Positions 8,494 to 17,972 of a DNA stretch of 64,000 nucleotides are shown piece by piece. The notes beneath the pieces are model-generated. The model was given only the letters and a program-made list of their open reading frames with translations. It did no database searches and was not told the DNA's origin. The first letter of the stretch is position 1. Every line of letters starts with the position of its first letter. The DNA comes from Salinimicrobium nanhaiense (GTDB lineage: Bacteria > Bacteroidota > Bacteroidia > Flavobacteriales > Flavobacteriaceae), in NCBI GenBank assembly GCA_012038135.1, contig JAAVJQ010000001.1, forward strand, positions 372,001 to 436,000, given 5' to 3'. A program made the translations under genes and the position numbers.

Positions 8494-10065
8494 ATGATGA
8501 GAAAATTTTTGCCTTTTTTGATGCTGCTCATGTCTGTAGCTGTTTTTGCTCAGGATAAGAAAACTGAAGCAAAGAATGTTAAGGGACAGGAGAAAGGAGA
8601 AAACGGTGATACCATAAGGCTTCCCGAGCAGGATTTCTTTCTGTTGATCGATAATGATGATGTTGAGCTGGCGAATAATGTACCGGTTCATAAGATTATC
8701 AAGGACTCCCTTATTTTTGCCCTTCTGGATGACCCCGGTGCTGCCATGATCGATTCTCTCTGGCAAAAAGAGCTTTTTCAGTCGAGCTTGTATATGGATC
8801 TTAAAGATTCCCTGCTTAACCAGGAGTACAATGAAGTTGTTTATGATGAACTGCCCACAGATACGCTAAAGCTAAGGCTCGAGAGACTTAATGCTAAAAC
8901 TCCTTTTAATATTGAATACAATCCCCTCCTCGAAAATGTGATCAAGTCATATTTGAAAAGGAATAAGAAGGGAATGGAGCGGCTTATGGCATTAAGTACC
9001 TATTATTTTCCCCTTTTTGAGCAGAAACTCGATATGTATAATATTCCGCTGGAGGTGAAATATCTGGCTATAGTGGAATCTGCATTGAATCCGCGGGCGC
9101 GGTCCAGAGTTGGAGCAACCGGTTTATGGCAATTCATGTTTGCAACCGGAAAAATGCACGGACTGGATGTAAGTTCCTACGTTGATGAGCGCATGGATCC
9201 TGTAATGTCTACGGAAGCTGCTGCGGAATATCTTTCAACTTTGTACAGGGTATTTGAAGATTGGGATCTGGTACTGGCTTCTTATAATTCGGGCCCCGGA
9301 AATGTTTCCAAAGCTATAAGACGCAGCGGCGGTTCCACGAATTACTGGAACCTTAGACCTTATCTTCCACGTGAAACAGCGGGTTATGTTCCTGCTTTTT
9401 TAGCAACTATGTACATCTTCGAGTATGCCGAAGAACATGGCTTCCAGCCACCTCACCCACGAACTACTTATTTTGAAACCGATACAATTCACACCAAAAA
9501 GAAGTTGACATTCGAGCAGATCTCTGAAGTTACAGGTGTGGAAAAGGAAATGCTTCAGTTTCTCAACCCCAGTTATAAACTCGATATTATTCCCTTTATT
9601 GAAGGTGAAAAATATAGTCTTAGGCTGCCACGAAACAGGTCCGGACTTTTTGTAAATAATGAAGCAGCTATCTATGGTTATGCCGAAGCACTCGAAGAGA
9701 AGAAAGAAGAGATCCTGCCCCAGTTAGTAGAGGCGACAGAACCTATACGATACCGGGTGAGAAACGGAGATTATCTTGGCCGCATTGCCGAGAGGTACGG
9801 TGTAGGAGTGAGCCAGATCAAGGAATGGAACAATTTAAGGAGCAATAACCTGCGAATTGGACAAAGACTTACCATATACCCTCAGAACAAAGCTACCGCT
9901 CAAAATAATAGCTCTCCCAGGATCTATACCGTTAAACACGGGGATTCCCTGTGGAGCATCTCTAAAAAATTTCCGGGCGTTACAGTTCAACAGATCAAGA
10001 ACCTAAATAATATGAACAGCAACCGGTTAAAACCCGGTATGAAACTTAAACTTTCTGACGGGTAG
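8494..10065 (+). CDS. Membrane-bound lytic murein transglycosylase with two LysM domains (MltD-like)
   Basis: A 523-residue exported protein that cleaves peptidoglycan glycan strands. A Sec signal (MMRKFLPFLMLLMSVAVFAQ) is at the N-terminus. The SLT goose-lysozyme fold spans about 150-300, with catalytic Glu in AIVESALNPRARS, then GATGLWQFM and LASYNSGPGNV. Two LysM repeats follow, at about 418-463 and 475-522 (YRVRNGDYLGRIAERYGV; YTVKHGDSLWSISKKFPG). The arrangement matches MltD. A degenerate parS-like sequence (14 of 16) falls inside the gene at 9363-9378. The following DUF4837 lipoprotein gene is 18 bases away. Confidence 0.93.
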   Translation: MMRKFLPFLMLLMSVAVFAQDKKTEAKNVKGQEKGENGDTIRLPEQDFFLLIDNDDVELANNVPVHKIIKDSLIFALLDDPGAAMIDSLWQKELFQSSLYMDLKDSLLNQEYNEVVYDELPTDTLKLRLERLNAKTPFNIEYNPLLENVIKSYLKRNKKGMERLMALSTYYFPLFEQKLDMYNIPLEVKYLAIVESALNPRARSRVGATGLWQFMFATGKMHGLDVSSYVDERMDPVMSTEAAAEYLSTLYRVFEDWDLVLASYNSGPGNVSKAIRRSGGSTNYWNLRPYLPRETAGYVPAFLATMYIFEYAEEHGFQPPHPRTTYFETDTIHTKKKLTFEQISEVTGVEKEMLQFLNPSYKLDIIPFIEGEKYSLRLPRNRSGLFVNNEAAIYGYAEALEEKKEEILPQLVEATEPIRYRVRNGDYLGRIAERYGVGVSQIKEWNNLRSNNLRIGQRLTIYPQNKATAQNNSSPRIYTVKHGDSLWSISKKFPGVTVQQIKNLNNMNSNRLKPGMKLKLSDG

Positions 10066-10083
10066 AAATTCCGTTATTTTATT

Positions 10084-11058
10084 ATGAAAAATCTTAGTGT
10101 ATTATTTTCTATTCTTTTATTAATAACAGGTTGTGGCGATGGAAAGGAGGATCCTGTTGTAGTATCAAATTCTTCGGGGAATATCAATAATCTCACCGTG
10201 GTAATGGATAACGAGATGTGGACAGGGGAAGTGGGAGAAGCTGTAAGATCTCACTTAGCTGCGCCAGTAGATGGGTTACCTCAGGAGGAACCACTATTCT
10301 CCCTTAGCCAGATGCCTCCGGAAGCTTTCGCCGGATTTGCCCGTAAAAACAGGATCTTTCTCCTTGTTCAAAAAGGAGAGGAACCACAGATCAAATGGAC
10401 AGAAAACGCTTATGCCCGGCCTCAAAAAGGAGTTCTTATTCAGGGAGAAAGTAATGAACAGATCGAAGGCCTGATCGAAGAAAATGCTGAGGAGATCATT
10501 TCAAGATTTAAAAGGACTGAACTTGCAGAGCAACAAAGACGAATAAAAAAGTCATTGAAAAATGATGAAGAACTTGAAAACAATCTCGGTGTATCTTTAA
10601 ATTTTCCTACCGCTTATCGATATGCCAAACAAACAGATGATTTTTACTGGATAAGAAAAGATATTCCCACCGGTAGCATGGAGATCCTGGTTTATGAGGT
10701 GCCAAGAAATGTTATTGAGAAGGATACCAATATAGTTGGGAATATTATCGCTATGCGTGATTCTATTGGGAAAACTCATATTCCCGGTCGTCTGGATGGC
10801 AGCTACATGATCACCGAAGAAGCTTATGCACCATATCTCTTTGAATCACAGATAGACAAAAAATTTGCCTGGGAATCTAAGGGAATTTGGGAAGTGAAAG
10901 GAGATTTTATGGGCGGCCCCTTTATCAATTATGCTGTTCTGGACGAAGAGAATGACCGATATGTTATTCTGGAAGGTTTTGCCTTTTCTCCTTCGGCAAG
11001 GAAAAGAGAAAATATGATGGAACTGGAGGCGATATTAAAATCTGCCAAGATCCAATAG
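10084..11058 (+). CDS. DUF4837-type lipoprotein
   Basis: A 324-residue lipoprotein with a signal peptide ending in LLITGC (Cys17). The sequence pattern, including NLTVVMDNEMWTGEVGEAVR after the signal and FYWIRKDIPTGSMEILVYEVP in the middle, fits the Bacteroidota family DUF4837. It is likely attached to a cell-envelope membrane. No catalytic motif is seen and function is unknown. It closes a possible pgk-mltD-like-DUF4837 transcription unit that ends at a strong terminator. Confidence 0.82.
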   Translation: MKNLSVLFSILLLITGCGDGKEDPVVVSNSSGNINNLTVVMDNEMWTGEVGEAVRSHLAAPVDGLPQEEPLFSLSQMPPEAFAGFARKNRIFLLVQKGEEPQIKWTENAYARPQKGVLIQGESNEQIEGLIEENAEEIISRFKRTELAEQQRRIKKSLKNDEELENNLGVSLNFPTAYRYAKQTDDFYWIRKDIPTGSMEILVYEVPRNVIEKDTNIVGNIIAMRDSIGKTHIPGRLDGSYMITEEAYAPYLFESQIDKKFAWESKGIWEVKGDFMGGPFINYAVLDEENDRYVILEGFAFSPSARKRENMMELEAILKSAKIQ

Positions 11059-11070
11059 ATCTCAGAAACA

Positions 11071-11098
11071 AAAAAACCCAACGCAAGTTGGGTTTTTT
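11071..11098. terminator. Bidirectional terminator
   Basis: AAAAAACCCAAC (11071-11082) pairs perfectly with GTTGGGTTTTTT (11087-11098) around a GCAA loop. The A/T tails serve both strands: the DUF4837 gene on plus and tatA on minus. Confidence 0.9.
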
Positions 11099-11120
11099 GA
11101 TGCTTTATACTAAGTAAGGA

Positions 11121-11318
11121 TTATAATCTTTTATTTTCTTCTTCAGGTTTTGTTGTAGCAGTGTCGTCCTTTGAAGCATCTTTGAATTCTTTAATTCCGC
11201 TACCCAATCCTCTCATCAATTCCGGAATTTTTCTTCCTCCGAACAATAACAGCACTACGATCACGATTAATATGATTTGTGGTGCTCCAATCTGCAATGG
11301 TATAAAAACTGCACTCAT
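11121..11318 (-). CDS. tatA: Sec-independent (Tat) translocase subunit TatA/E
   Basis: A 65-residue protein with one N-terminal membrane helix (APQIILIVIVVLLLFGG), the conserved FG-(G/A)RKIPEL hinge, an amphipathic helix MRGLGSGIKEFKDA and a charged tail, the complete TatA layout. TatA polymerises to form the pore for folded twin-arginine substrates at the inner membrane. The ATG at 11318 is chosen over a TTG three codons upstream. It lies 19 bases from a perfect -7 promoter element and is flanked by a terminator, so it is a single-gene unit. Confidence 0.93.
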   Translation of the reverse strand: MSAVFIPLQIGAPQIILIVIVVLLLFGGRKIPELMRGLGSGIKEFKDASKDDTATTKPEEENKRL

Positions 11319-11336
11319 AATGATCAATTTAATGTG

Positions 11337-11345
11337 GCAAAGTTA
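11337..11345 (-). promoter_or_regulatory. -7 promoter element of tatA
   Basis: Read on the minus strand this is TAACTTTGC, a perfect TAnnTTTGC, 19 bases before the tatA ATG. No exact TTTG -33 box was found at standard spacing. Confidence 0.65.
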
Positions 11346-11409
11346 AGTAATAAAACTTTAATGCCAAGGTTTCTAAAGGGATAAAAGCAGTTTAAAAATT
11401 TCTTTATTA

Positions 11410-11418
11410 TATCTTTGC
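11410..11418 (+). promoter_or_regulatory. -7 promoter element of the M23 peptidase gene
   Basis: TATCTTTGC, a perfect TAnnTTTGC, lies 12 bases before the ATG at 11430. A weak TTTA replaces the -33 TTTG. Confidence 0.65.
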
Positions 11419-11429
11419 CCAAGGCCTAA

Positions 11430-12299
11430 ATGACGAAAAACACAGAACATAAGAAGAATTTAGCACAAAAGCTCCTGCACAAGTACAGGTTGGTAATTCT
11501 TAATGAAGACACTTTTGAAGAAAAGGTCTCTTTCAAACTTACCCGGCTCAATGTGTTTGTGGTGGTAACGCTTTCAGCTATTTTATTAATTGCCGGTACC
11601 ACGGTGCTTATTGCTTTTACCGGGCTAAGGGAATATATTCCCGGCTATTCATCCACCGAGTTACAGCAAAGAGCAGTGAATTTAGCCTATAAGAGTGATT
11701 CCCTGCAGCAGGTAGTGGAGCTCAACAACCAATACCTTAGCTCGATCAAAAGAGTACTTTCCGGAGATGTCAAGCCGGCAGAGTTCAACCGGGATTCCCT
11801 GCTCGAAGCCGAGCGTATGAATCCTGAACAAATTGATCTTAAACCCTCTAAAGAAGATAGTCTGCTTAGGGAAAGAGTGGTGCAGGAAGACAAATACAAT
11901 TTTCTTGAAACAGCTACTTCACGGGCAAATTATGCGCTGTTTCCTCCCTTAAAAGGTCCTTTTTCTGAAGCTTATAACATCAAAGACAAGCATTTTGGAG
12001 TAGATATCGTAGCTTCACATAACGCCCCGGTAAAATCGGTGGCAGACGGTACAGTGATCTTTGGCGGCTGGACGGCAGAAACAGGAAATGTGATCATCAT
12101 TGAACACAGTTATGGTCTTATCTCCATATATAAACACAATTCTTCCCTTACAAAAGAACAAGGGGAAAGGGTTTTAAGAGGAGAGGTCATCGCAACTGCC
12201 GGTTCTACGGGTGAGTTTTCAACCGGTCCGCACCTGCACTTCGAACTTTGGAGCGATGGGCAGCCTGTGAATCCCAGAGATTTTATAGATTTTGAATAG
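11430..12299 (+). CDS. M23 family metallopeptidase (membrane-anchored)
   Basis: A 289-residue protein with a short basic cytoplasmic segment, one membrane helix (about 36-60), a helical linker (65-150) and a C-terminal LytM/peptidase M23 domain. The zinc and catalytic motifs are seen as HFGVD and GPHLHFELW, so the active site looks intact; the predicted activity is peptidoglycan endopeptidase in the periplasm. The GH3 gene starts five bases after its stop, suggesting one operon. It could alternatively act mainly as a scaffold or amidase activator, but the conserved ligands argue for activity. Confidence 0.9.
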   Translation: MTKNTEHKKNLAQKLLHKYRLVILNEDTFEEKVSFKLTRLNVFVVVTLSAILLIAGTTVLIAFTGLREYIPGYSSTELQQRAVNLAYKSDSLQQVVELNNQYLSSIKRVLSGDVKPAEFNRDSLLEAERMNPEQIDLKPSKEDSLLRERVVQEDKYNFLETATSRANYALFPPLKGPFSEAYNIKDKHFGVDIVASHNAPVKSVADGTVIFGGWTAETGNVIIIEHSYGLISIYKHNSSLTKEQGERVLRGEVIATAGSTGEFSTGPHLHFELWSDGQPVNPRDFIDFE

Positions 12300-12304
12300 A
12301 AAAT

Positions 12305-13801
12305 ATGTCAGTTAAATCCTTTGCAGCAAAAATATTCGCCTCCTATATCCGGCGCCAGATTGATTCCTGGGCGTCGAAACCGGTGGAGACTCAAAAGAGG
12401 GTTTTTGAAGAGCTCTTAAAAAAGGCTTCTGAAACTGAATTTGGGAAAGACCACGGCTTCAGGAATATTTCAAGTTACAGGGAATATGCGGCCCGCGTTC
12501 CGGTAAGGGATTACGAAGAACTGAAGCCATATGTAGAAAAAGTGGTGGCAGGGGAAAAGGACATCCTTTGGCCGGGTAAACCCTTATATTTTGCCAAAAC
12601 CTCGGGTACTACCAGTGGGGCAAAGTATATTCCGCTTACTAAGGAATCCATGCCCACGCACATAGATGCGGCCCGAAATGCTATCCTTTGCTACATCAAC
12701 GACACCGGAAAAGCCGATTTCGTAGACGGAAAAATGATCTTTTTGCAGGGAAGTCCCGAACTTGATGAGAAGAACGGGATAAAGCTTGGGAGACTCTCGG
12801 GAATTGCGGCGCATTACGTGCCGGGATATTTGCAGAGGAACCGGATGCCTTCGTGGGAAACCAATACAATTGAGGATTGGGAAACAAAAGTGGAAGCAGT
12901 TGTTGACGAAACCGTTAAAGAAGATATGTCTGTCATCAGCGGAATTCCTTCCTGGGTGCAGATGTATTTTGAGAGGTTACAGGCAAGAACAGGAAAAAAA
13001 GTAGGGGAGATCTTCCCTAATTTCAACCTCTTCATCTATGGCGGAGTGAATTTTGAACCTTACCGCGCAAAATTTGAAAGTCTCATCGGTAGAAAAGTGG
13101 ATAGCATAGAATTGTTCCCGGCTTCTGAAGGATTTTTTGCATTTCAGGATAAACAGGATGCCAAAGGAATGCTGTTGCTGCTTGACTCCGGAATTTTCTA
13201 TGAATTTATCAAAGCAGATGAATTTTATTCTGAAAAACCAAGGCGATATACCATTGGTGAAGTAGAAATGGGCATTAACTACGTGATGATCATCTCTACC
13301 AATGCAGGCTTGTGGGCGTATAATATTGGAGACACTGTACAATTCCCTTCTTTAAAGCCTTACAGGGTGATAGTTTCAGGAAGGATCAAGCATTTTATTT
13401 CGGCTTTTGGGGAGCATGTGATCGCGAAGGAAGTTGAACAGGCTATGCAGGAAGCTACTCAAGGCACAGACATTCAAATTTCAGAATTTACCGTAGCACC
13501 ACAAATAACTCCCGAAGGAGAACAACTGCCTTACCACGAATGGTTCATTGAATTTGAGAAGGAACCTAAAGATTTAAATACTTTTGCTGCAGCTTTAGAC
13601 AAATCGCTTCAGCAGCAAAATTCATACTACCTGGATCTTATTGAAGGGAAGATCCTTCAGCAGTTAAAGATCAGCAAAGTGCCCGCAAATGGTTTTCAGC
13701 AGTATATGAAATCTATTGGAAAACTGGGCGGGCAAAACAAATTACCACGGCTTTCGAACGACCGTAAGATCGCTGAAGCCCTGGAAAAACTAACAAATTG
13801 A
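12305..13801 (+). CDS. GH3-family acyl-adenylating protein
   Basis: A 498-residue protein of the GH3 family, best known from plant auxin and jasmonate amido synthetases, which adenylate a carboxylate and transfer it to an amino acid. The N-terminal half contains the adenylate-forming loop YFAKTSGTTSGAKYIPLT near residues 98-115; YNIGDTVQF near 340 and GRIKHFISAFGEHV near 360 fit the nucleotide and hinge regions. Bacterial GH3 proteins are widespread in Bacteroidota with unknown substrates. The 10-base gap to the next gene suggests translation coupling with an uncharacterised partner. Confidence 0.9.
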   Translation: MSVKSFAAKIFASYIRRQIDSWASKPVETQKRVFEELLKKASETEFGKDHGFRNISSYREYAARVPVRDYEELKPYVEKVVAGEKDILWPGKPLYFAKTSGTTSGAKYIPLTKESMPTHIDAARNAILCYINDTGKADFVDGKMIFLQGSPELDEKNGIKLGRLSGIAAHYVPGYLQRNRMPSWETNTIEDWETKVEAVVDETVKEDMSVISGIPSWVQMYFERLQARTGKKVGEIFPNFNLFIYGGVNFEPYRAKFESLIGRKVDSIELFPASEGFFAFQDKQDAKGMLLLLDSGIFYEFIKADEFYSEKPRRYTIGEVEMGINYVMIISTNAGLWAYNIGDTVQFPSLKPYRVIVSGRIKHFISAFGEHVIAKEVEQAMQEATQGTDIQISEFTVAPQITPEGEQLPYHEWFIEFEKEPKDLNTFAAALDKSLQQQNSYYLDLIEGKILQQLKISKVPANGFQQYMKSIGKLGGQNKLPRLSNDRKIAEALEKLTN

Positions 13802-13810
13802 GAATAATAT

Positions 13811-15559
13811 ATGGGTAATTTTAAATTACAGGGGCGCACCAGGGCACAGGAAAGTTCAAACGCTATTGAACGAATGTATATTACCATGCGCCATCTTTTT
13901 AACCGCGGATTCTACAAACCTATGGGAGTCTCGGGAGAAACTTTGCGCGAATCTTTGCTTATACTTCGCCCCGAGATCTACGGTTCTGTAGCTGAAGAAA
14001 AAGTGGAATTAAACGGACTTCTTTATGTGATGGATCGTTTGCCGCTTGGGATCGAAGAATGCCGTTTTATCAATCTTACCAGCGATGAAGGCTACGGAAA
14101 TTCGCATTTTAAGCCCATCGTACCGCCAAAACGTCGCAGAAACTGCTATAGGATCGATGAAGAACAAATGAACATCGAGATCACCCGAGGGCGATCTGAG
14201 ATCTATGATATTCTTACTCACCTCACCTTTCTTTTTATTGAATCTCACAAGATTATGAGAAGAGTTTTGATCGATGAAGAAGGAGAAGTTTCCCGGGACT
14301 GGCAAAAACTGGAGTTCGCCGTGCAGCAAAAAGAGCCGTTAACGCAGGCACAACGTGAGGTTGCCCTTACACATACAGCAAATATCCTTGGCCGCACCTT
14401 TAGGGAAGTGACCACCATTTATCCCCTTTTTGGCACCTCTACAACGCCGGAAAGATTTCTGCATATCATCTATTACCTGGGGAAACTTGCGATTGATGAA
14501 ATGCTGAACAACAACAAACGAATTGTGACCTTTAGTCCGGTGCTAAGAGAGCGTCTGGGCCATCACATACATGGGGAGATCTGGGCTAATAAGGTGAAAG
14601 AAGTGCTGCTTGAGAAAAATCTCATGAACAGGCCTCTTCACATCATCAGCGCAAACATGCATAGCGTGATGAATACTTTATATGCTTCGGAAGCTTTAAA
14701 AGCTGAGGTAAAAAAGAAATCTCTCTTCGGAATTTATGAAGATCTCAGCAACAGCGCTAATGGAAACTATCGAATGAAGGTTACTAAAAGCGCTTTGGCA
14801 GAAGGTATGATCTTCATCGAAGACACCAGCGGAGCCAATATTGACGTACAGATCTTTGATTCGGCTAAAATGTCTGAAGTCAATGAGAAGTTCAGGTTGA
14901 GCAGTAAAATTAAACATGAAGAGAAGCCGGTCATTATGGTGATGGATTATGCTTTTGGTGAGCAGGCTTATGAGACCATGGATGAAATGCTGAAGCCTTA
15001 TCAGAGCGAGCAGGGGAACATCCACCTCAATGTCGCTTCCATTTCTCTTATGGGAAAAGCCGGAATACTTGTAGGCGGTAAAGGAGATATTATGATCCCG
15101 ACTGCACATTTATTTGAAGGTACGGCCGATAACTACCCATTCAAAAATGAGCTTTCCAAAGCCGATCTTGAAGGCAACGGAATCCATGTTTGCGATGGCT
15201 CTATGGTTACAGTCTTAGGAACTTCGCTTCAGAACAAGGATATCCTGAAATTCTTCCACGAATCTACCTGGAATGTTGTAGGTCTCGAGATGGAAGGAGC
15301 TCATTACCAGAAGGCTATTCAGGCTGCATCCCGTTTAAGAGGCAACATCAGTGAAGATGTGAAGGTGCGATATGCCTATTATGCATCAGATAATCCTTTA
15401 GAAACCGGAAGCACCTTAGCCTCGGGGGGACTGGGTACTACGGGAGTTAAACCCACTTACCTGATCACAGAAAAGATCCTGGAACAGATTTTTGAGGTTC
15501 CAAAGCAGGAAGAAAAGAAAACAAAGAATACAGCAAAAGCATCTGTAAATGAAAGATAG
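13811..15559 (+). CDS. Uncharacterised protein (DUF6909-like), C-terminal half resembles nucleosidase fold
   Basis: A 582-residue protein that I do not firmly recognise; it resembles a Bacteroidota family I recall as DUF6909. The N-terminal half is basic and mixed alpha/beta. The C-terminal half has GKAGILVGGKGDIMIPTAHL, then GIHVCDGSMVTVLGTSLQN and VVGLEMEGAHYQKAI. This order resembles the phosphorylase/nucleosidase (PNP/MTAN) superfamily, where an E-M-E motif contacts the ribose. No signal peptide is present, so it is cytoplasmic. It follows the GH3 gene after nine bases and overlaps rmlB by 11, so it is tightly linked in an operon. The nucleosidase link is inference. Confidence 0.7.
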   Translation: MGNFKLQGRTRAQESSNAIERMYITMRHLFNRGFYKPMGVSGETLRESLLILRPEIYGSVAEEKVELNGLLYVMDRLPLGIEECRFINLTSDEGYGNSHFKPIVPPKRRRNCYRIDEEQMNIEITRGRSEIYDILTHLTFLFIESHKIMRRVLIDEEGEVSRDWQKLEFAVQQKEPLTQAQREVALTHTANILGRTFREVTTIYPLFGTSTTPERFLHIIYYLGKLAIDEMLNNNKRIVTFSPVLRERLGHHIHGEIWANKVKEVLLEKNLMNRPLHIISANMHSVMNTLYASEALKAEVKKKSLFGIYEDLSNSANGNYRMKVTKSALAEGMIFIEDTSGANIDVQIFDSAKMSEVNEKFRLSSKIKHEEKPVIMVMDYAFGEQAYETMDEMLKPYQSEQGNIHLNVASISLMGKAGILVGGKGDIMIPTAHLFEGTADNYPFKNELSKADLEGNGIHVCDGSMVTVLGTSLQNKDILKFFHESTWNVVGLEMEGAHYQKAIQAASRLRGNISEDVKVRYAYYASDNPLETGSTLASGGLGTTGVKPTYLITEKILEQIFEVPKQEEKKTKNTAKASVNER

Positions 15560-16568
15560 GAAATACACGCTCGTCACGGGCGGGGCGGGCTTTATTGGCT
15601 CGAATTATATCAATCTTTTCGTCAAAGAAGACGATACCCATATTGTAAATCTTGACCTGCTCACCTATGCGGGAGACCTCGGTAACTTAAATGTAGAGGG
15701 GCATGAGAATTACACTTTTGTTCAAGGAGATATTCGGGATAAGGAGCTGGTTAAGGAGCTGTTTGAAAAATATCATTTTTCAAGAGTGATAAATTTTGCT
15801 GCTGAATCTCATGTAGATAATTCAATTCTTGATCCATCGGCTTTTGTAGAAACCAACATCAATGGGACCTTTAATTTACTTCAAAATGCTTATAGCCTTT
15901 GGATGACCGGCCCCTTTGAGTTGAAGGCGGAGTATAGCGATGCAAAATTCCTGCATGTTTCAACAGATGAAGTTTACGGAACTCTGGGCAAGGAGGGTCT
16001 TTTTACCGAAGAGACTCCGTACGCTCCTAATAGTCCCTATTCAGCTTCAAAAGCAGCTTCAGATTTTTTGGTGAGGAGTTACTTCCATACGTACGGGCTT
16101 CCGGTGCTTACCACGAACTGTTCAAATAATTATGGTCCAAACCAGCATGACGAGAAGCTTATCCCTACGATCATAAGAACAGCTTTAAAGCAAAAACCCA
16201 TTCCCATTTATGGCGACGGTAAGAATGTGCGCGACTGGCTTTACGTGACAGATCATTGTAAGGGAATAAAGCTGGTTCTTGAAGAAGGAAAATTCGGAGA
16301 GACATACAACATTGGCGGGCGAAACGAGCGGGAGAATATTTATATCGCGCAAAAGATCTCCGAAATCCTCGATAAATTGAGACCTCTTGAAGAAGGGAAA
16401 AGCTATAAAGATCTTATTACATATGTAAAAGATCGTCCCGGTCATGACAAGCGTTATGCCATCGATGCTACCAAACTTGAGAGTCAGCTGGGGTGGAAAG
16501 CCGATGAAAATTTTGAATCGGGCATTGAGAAAACGGTACAATGGTACCTTGAAAAATACTCTGCATGA
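15549..16568 (+). CDS. rmlB: dTDP-glucose 4,6-dehydratase
   Basis: A 339-residue extended short-chain dehydrogenase for the second step of dTDP-L-rhamnose synthesis. The NAD-binding [12 protein letters not shown] lies at residues 10-21, the family-specific [11 protein letters not shown] near 137, and the catalytic YxxxK appears in YSASKAASD near 162. [10 protein letters not shown] and the C-terminal [12 protein letters not shown], both typical of RmlB, are present. It overlaps the upstream gene by 11 bases and rmlA by four (ATGA), so rmlBACD is one translational unit. Confidence 0.96.
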   Translation: MKDRKYTLVTGGAGFIGSNYINLFVKEDDTHIVNLDLLTYAGDLGNLNVEGHENYTFVQGDIRDKELVKELFEKYHFSRVINFAAESHVDNSILDPSAFVETNINGTFNLLQNAYSLWMTGPFELKAEYSDAKFLHVSTDEVYGTLGKEGLFTEETPYAPNSPYSASKAASDFLVRSYFHTYGLPVLTTNCSNNYGPNQHDEKLIPTIIRTALKQKPIPIYGDGKNVRDWLYVTDHCKGIKLVLEEGKFGETYNIGGRNERENIYIAQKISEILDKLRPLEEGKSYKDLITYVKDRPGHDKRYAIDATKLESQLGWKADENFESGIEKTVQWYLEKYSA

Positions 16569-17422
16569 AAGGAATTATCCTGGCAGGAGGATCGGGCACC
16601 AGGCTTCACCCGCTAACACTTGCGGTAAGCAAGCAGTTGATGCCGGTGTATGACAAACCTATGATCTATTATCCGCTTTCCACGCTAATGATGGCGGGAA
16701 TACGGGAGATCCTCATCATTTCAACTCCCAAAGATCTGCCGCTGTTCAGGGAGCTGCTGGGAGATGGAAGCAGCTATGGATGCAGATTTGAATTTGCTGT
16801 ACAGGCAGAACCCAAAGGTCTTGCCGAAGCCTTTATCATTGGAGCAGAATTCATTGGGCAAGATAAAGTTGCTCTTATTTTGGGCGACAATATTTTTTAC
16901 GGCTCCGGCCTGGACACTTTATTACAAAACAACAGTGATCCAAGAGGAGGGATGATCTTCGCCTATCATGTTCAGGACCCGAAAAGATATGGGGTGGTGG
17001 ATTTCGATGCTTCCGGGAAGGTGATCTCTATCGAAGAGAAACCTGCCGCACCCAGATCTAATTTCGCGGTGCCGGGCATCTACTTTTACGACAATGAAGT
17101 AGTACAGATCGCGCAGCAAATAAAACCTTCTCATAGAGGGGAACTGGAAATAACCGATGTTAATAATGCTTATCTTGAAAAAGGGTTTTTGCAGGTGAGT
17201 ATCCTCGATAAGGGAACTGCCTGGCTGGATACCGGTACTTTTGATTCTCTTATGAAAGCCTCACAATTTGTGCAGGTGATCGAGGAGCGACAGGGATTAA
17301 AGATAGGCGCTATTGAAGAAACCGCCTATAAAATGGGCTATATTGACAAAGAACAGCTGCACAGGCTGGCACAACCGCTACTGAAAAGCGGGTACGGAGA
17401 ATACCTTTTACAACTGGATTAG
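16565..17422 (+). CDS. rmlA: Glucose-1-phosphate thymidylyltransferase
   Basis: A 285-residue enzyme forming dTDP-glucose from dTTP and glucose-1-phosphate. The signature [13 protein letters not shown] is at residues 6-18, followed by [19 protein letters not shown] and the metal-binding LGDNIFYG near 108. Length and motifs match RmlA throughout. Its start overlaps the rmlB stop as ATGA, and rmlC begins one base after its stop. Confidence 0.97.
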   Translation: MKGIILAGGSGTRLHPLTLAVSKQLMPVYDKPMIYYPLSTLMMAGIREILIISTPKDLPLFRELLGDGSSYGCRFEFAVQAEPKGLAEAFIIGAEFIGQDKVALILGDNIFYGSGLDTLLQNNSDPRGGMIFAYHVQDPKRYGVVDFDASGKVISIEEKPAAPRSNFAVPGIYFYDNEVVQIAQQIKPSHRGELEITDVNNAYLEKGFLQVSILDKGTAWLDTGTFDSLMKASQFVQVIEERQGLKIGAIEETAYKMGYIDKEQLHRLAQPLLKSGYGEYLLQLD

Positions 17423-17423
17423 C

Positions 17424-17972
17424 ATGTTAGAAATTGAGCAAACCCCTTTAAAAGATTGTTTTATTCTTAAGCCTTCTGTTTTCAGGGACCATCGCGGCAC
17501 TTTTATAGAAAGCTTCAGCCAGAGGCGGTTCGAAGAAGTTACAGGGCTAAATCCGGAATTTGTACAGGATAATCAATCCTCCTCCAAAAAAGGCGTTTTG
17601 AGAGGACTTCATTTTCAGAAGGGAAAATATGCTCAATCCAAACTGGTGCGAACGGTGTATGGAAAGGTGCTGGATGTGGTTGTGGACTTAAGAACATCTT
17701 CCCCCACCTTTAAAAAGTCTTTTAAAACGGTTTTAAGCGACGAAAACCATCATCAGCTGTTTGTTCCTGCCGGCTTCGCTCACGGCTTTATAACGCTTTC
17801 AGAAATGTCTGTTTTTGCATATAAATGTGACCAATATTTCCACAAGGAAGCCGACGCCGGAGTCTTTTACAATGACCCCGTTTTTGAGATCGACTGGGAA
17901 TATCCTCAGGACCAAATGATTCTTTCAGAAAAAGATGCCAATCTCCCAACTTTTGAAAATCTGGATCTATGA
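17424..17972 (+). CDS. rmlC: dTDP-4-dehydrorhamnose 3,5-epimerase
   Basis: A 182-residue cupin enzyme. Diagnostic stretches are FRDHRGTFIESFS near 20-32, QDNQSSSKKGVLRGLHFQ near 48-65 (with the catalytic-site His), and VPAGFAHGFITL near 112-123. It converts the keto-sugar intermediate to the L-form. Four-base overlap with rmlD keeps the pathway genes coupled. Confidence 0.96.
   Translation: MLEIEQTPLKDCFILKPSVFRDHRGTFIESFSQRRFEEVTGLNPEFVQDNQSSSKKGVLRGLHFQKGKYAQSKLVRTVYGKVLDVVVDLRTSSPTFKKSFKTVLSDENHHQLFVPAGFAHGFITLSEMSVFAYKCDQYFHKEADAGVFYNDPVFEIDWEYPQDQMILSEKDANLPTFENLDL

Noticed and set aside
9363-9378. Possible third parS site inside the lytic transglycosylase gene (TCTTCCACGTGAAACA)
   Set aside because: Only 14 of 16 positions match and the sequence encodes conserved protein; too weak to call.
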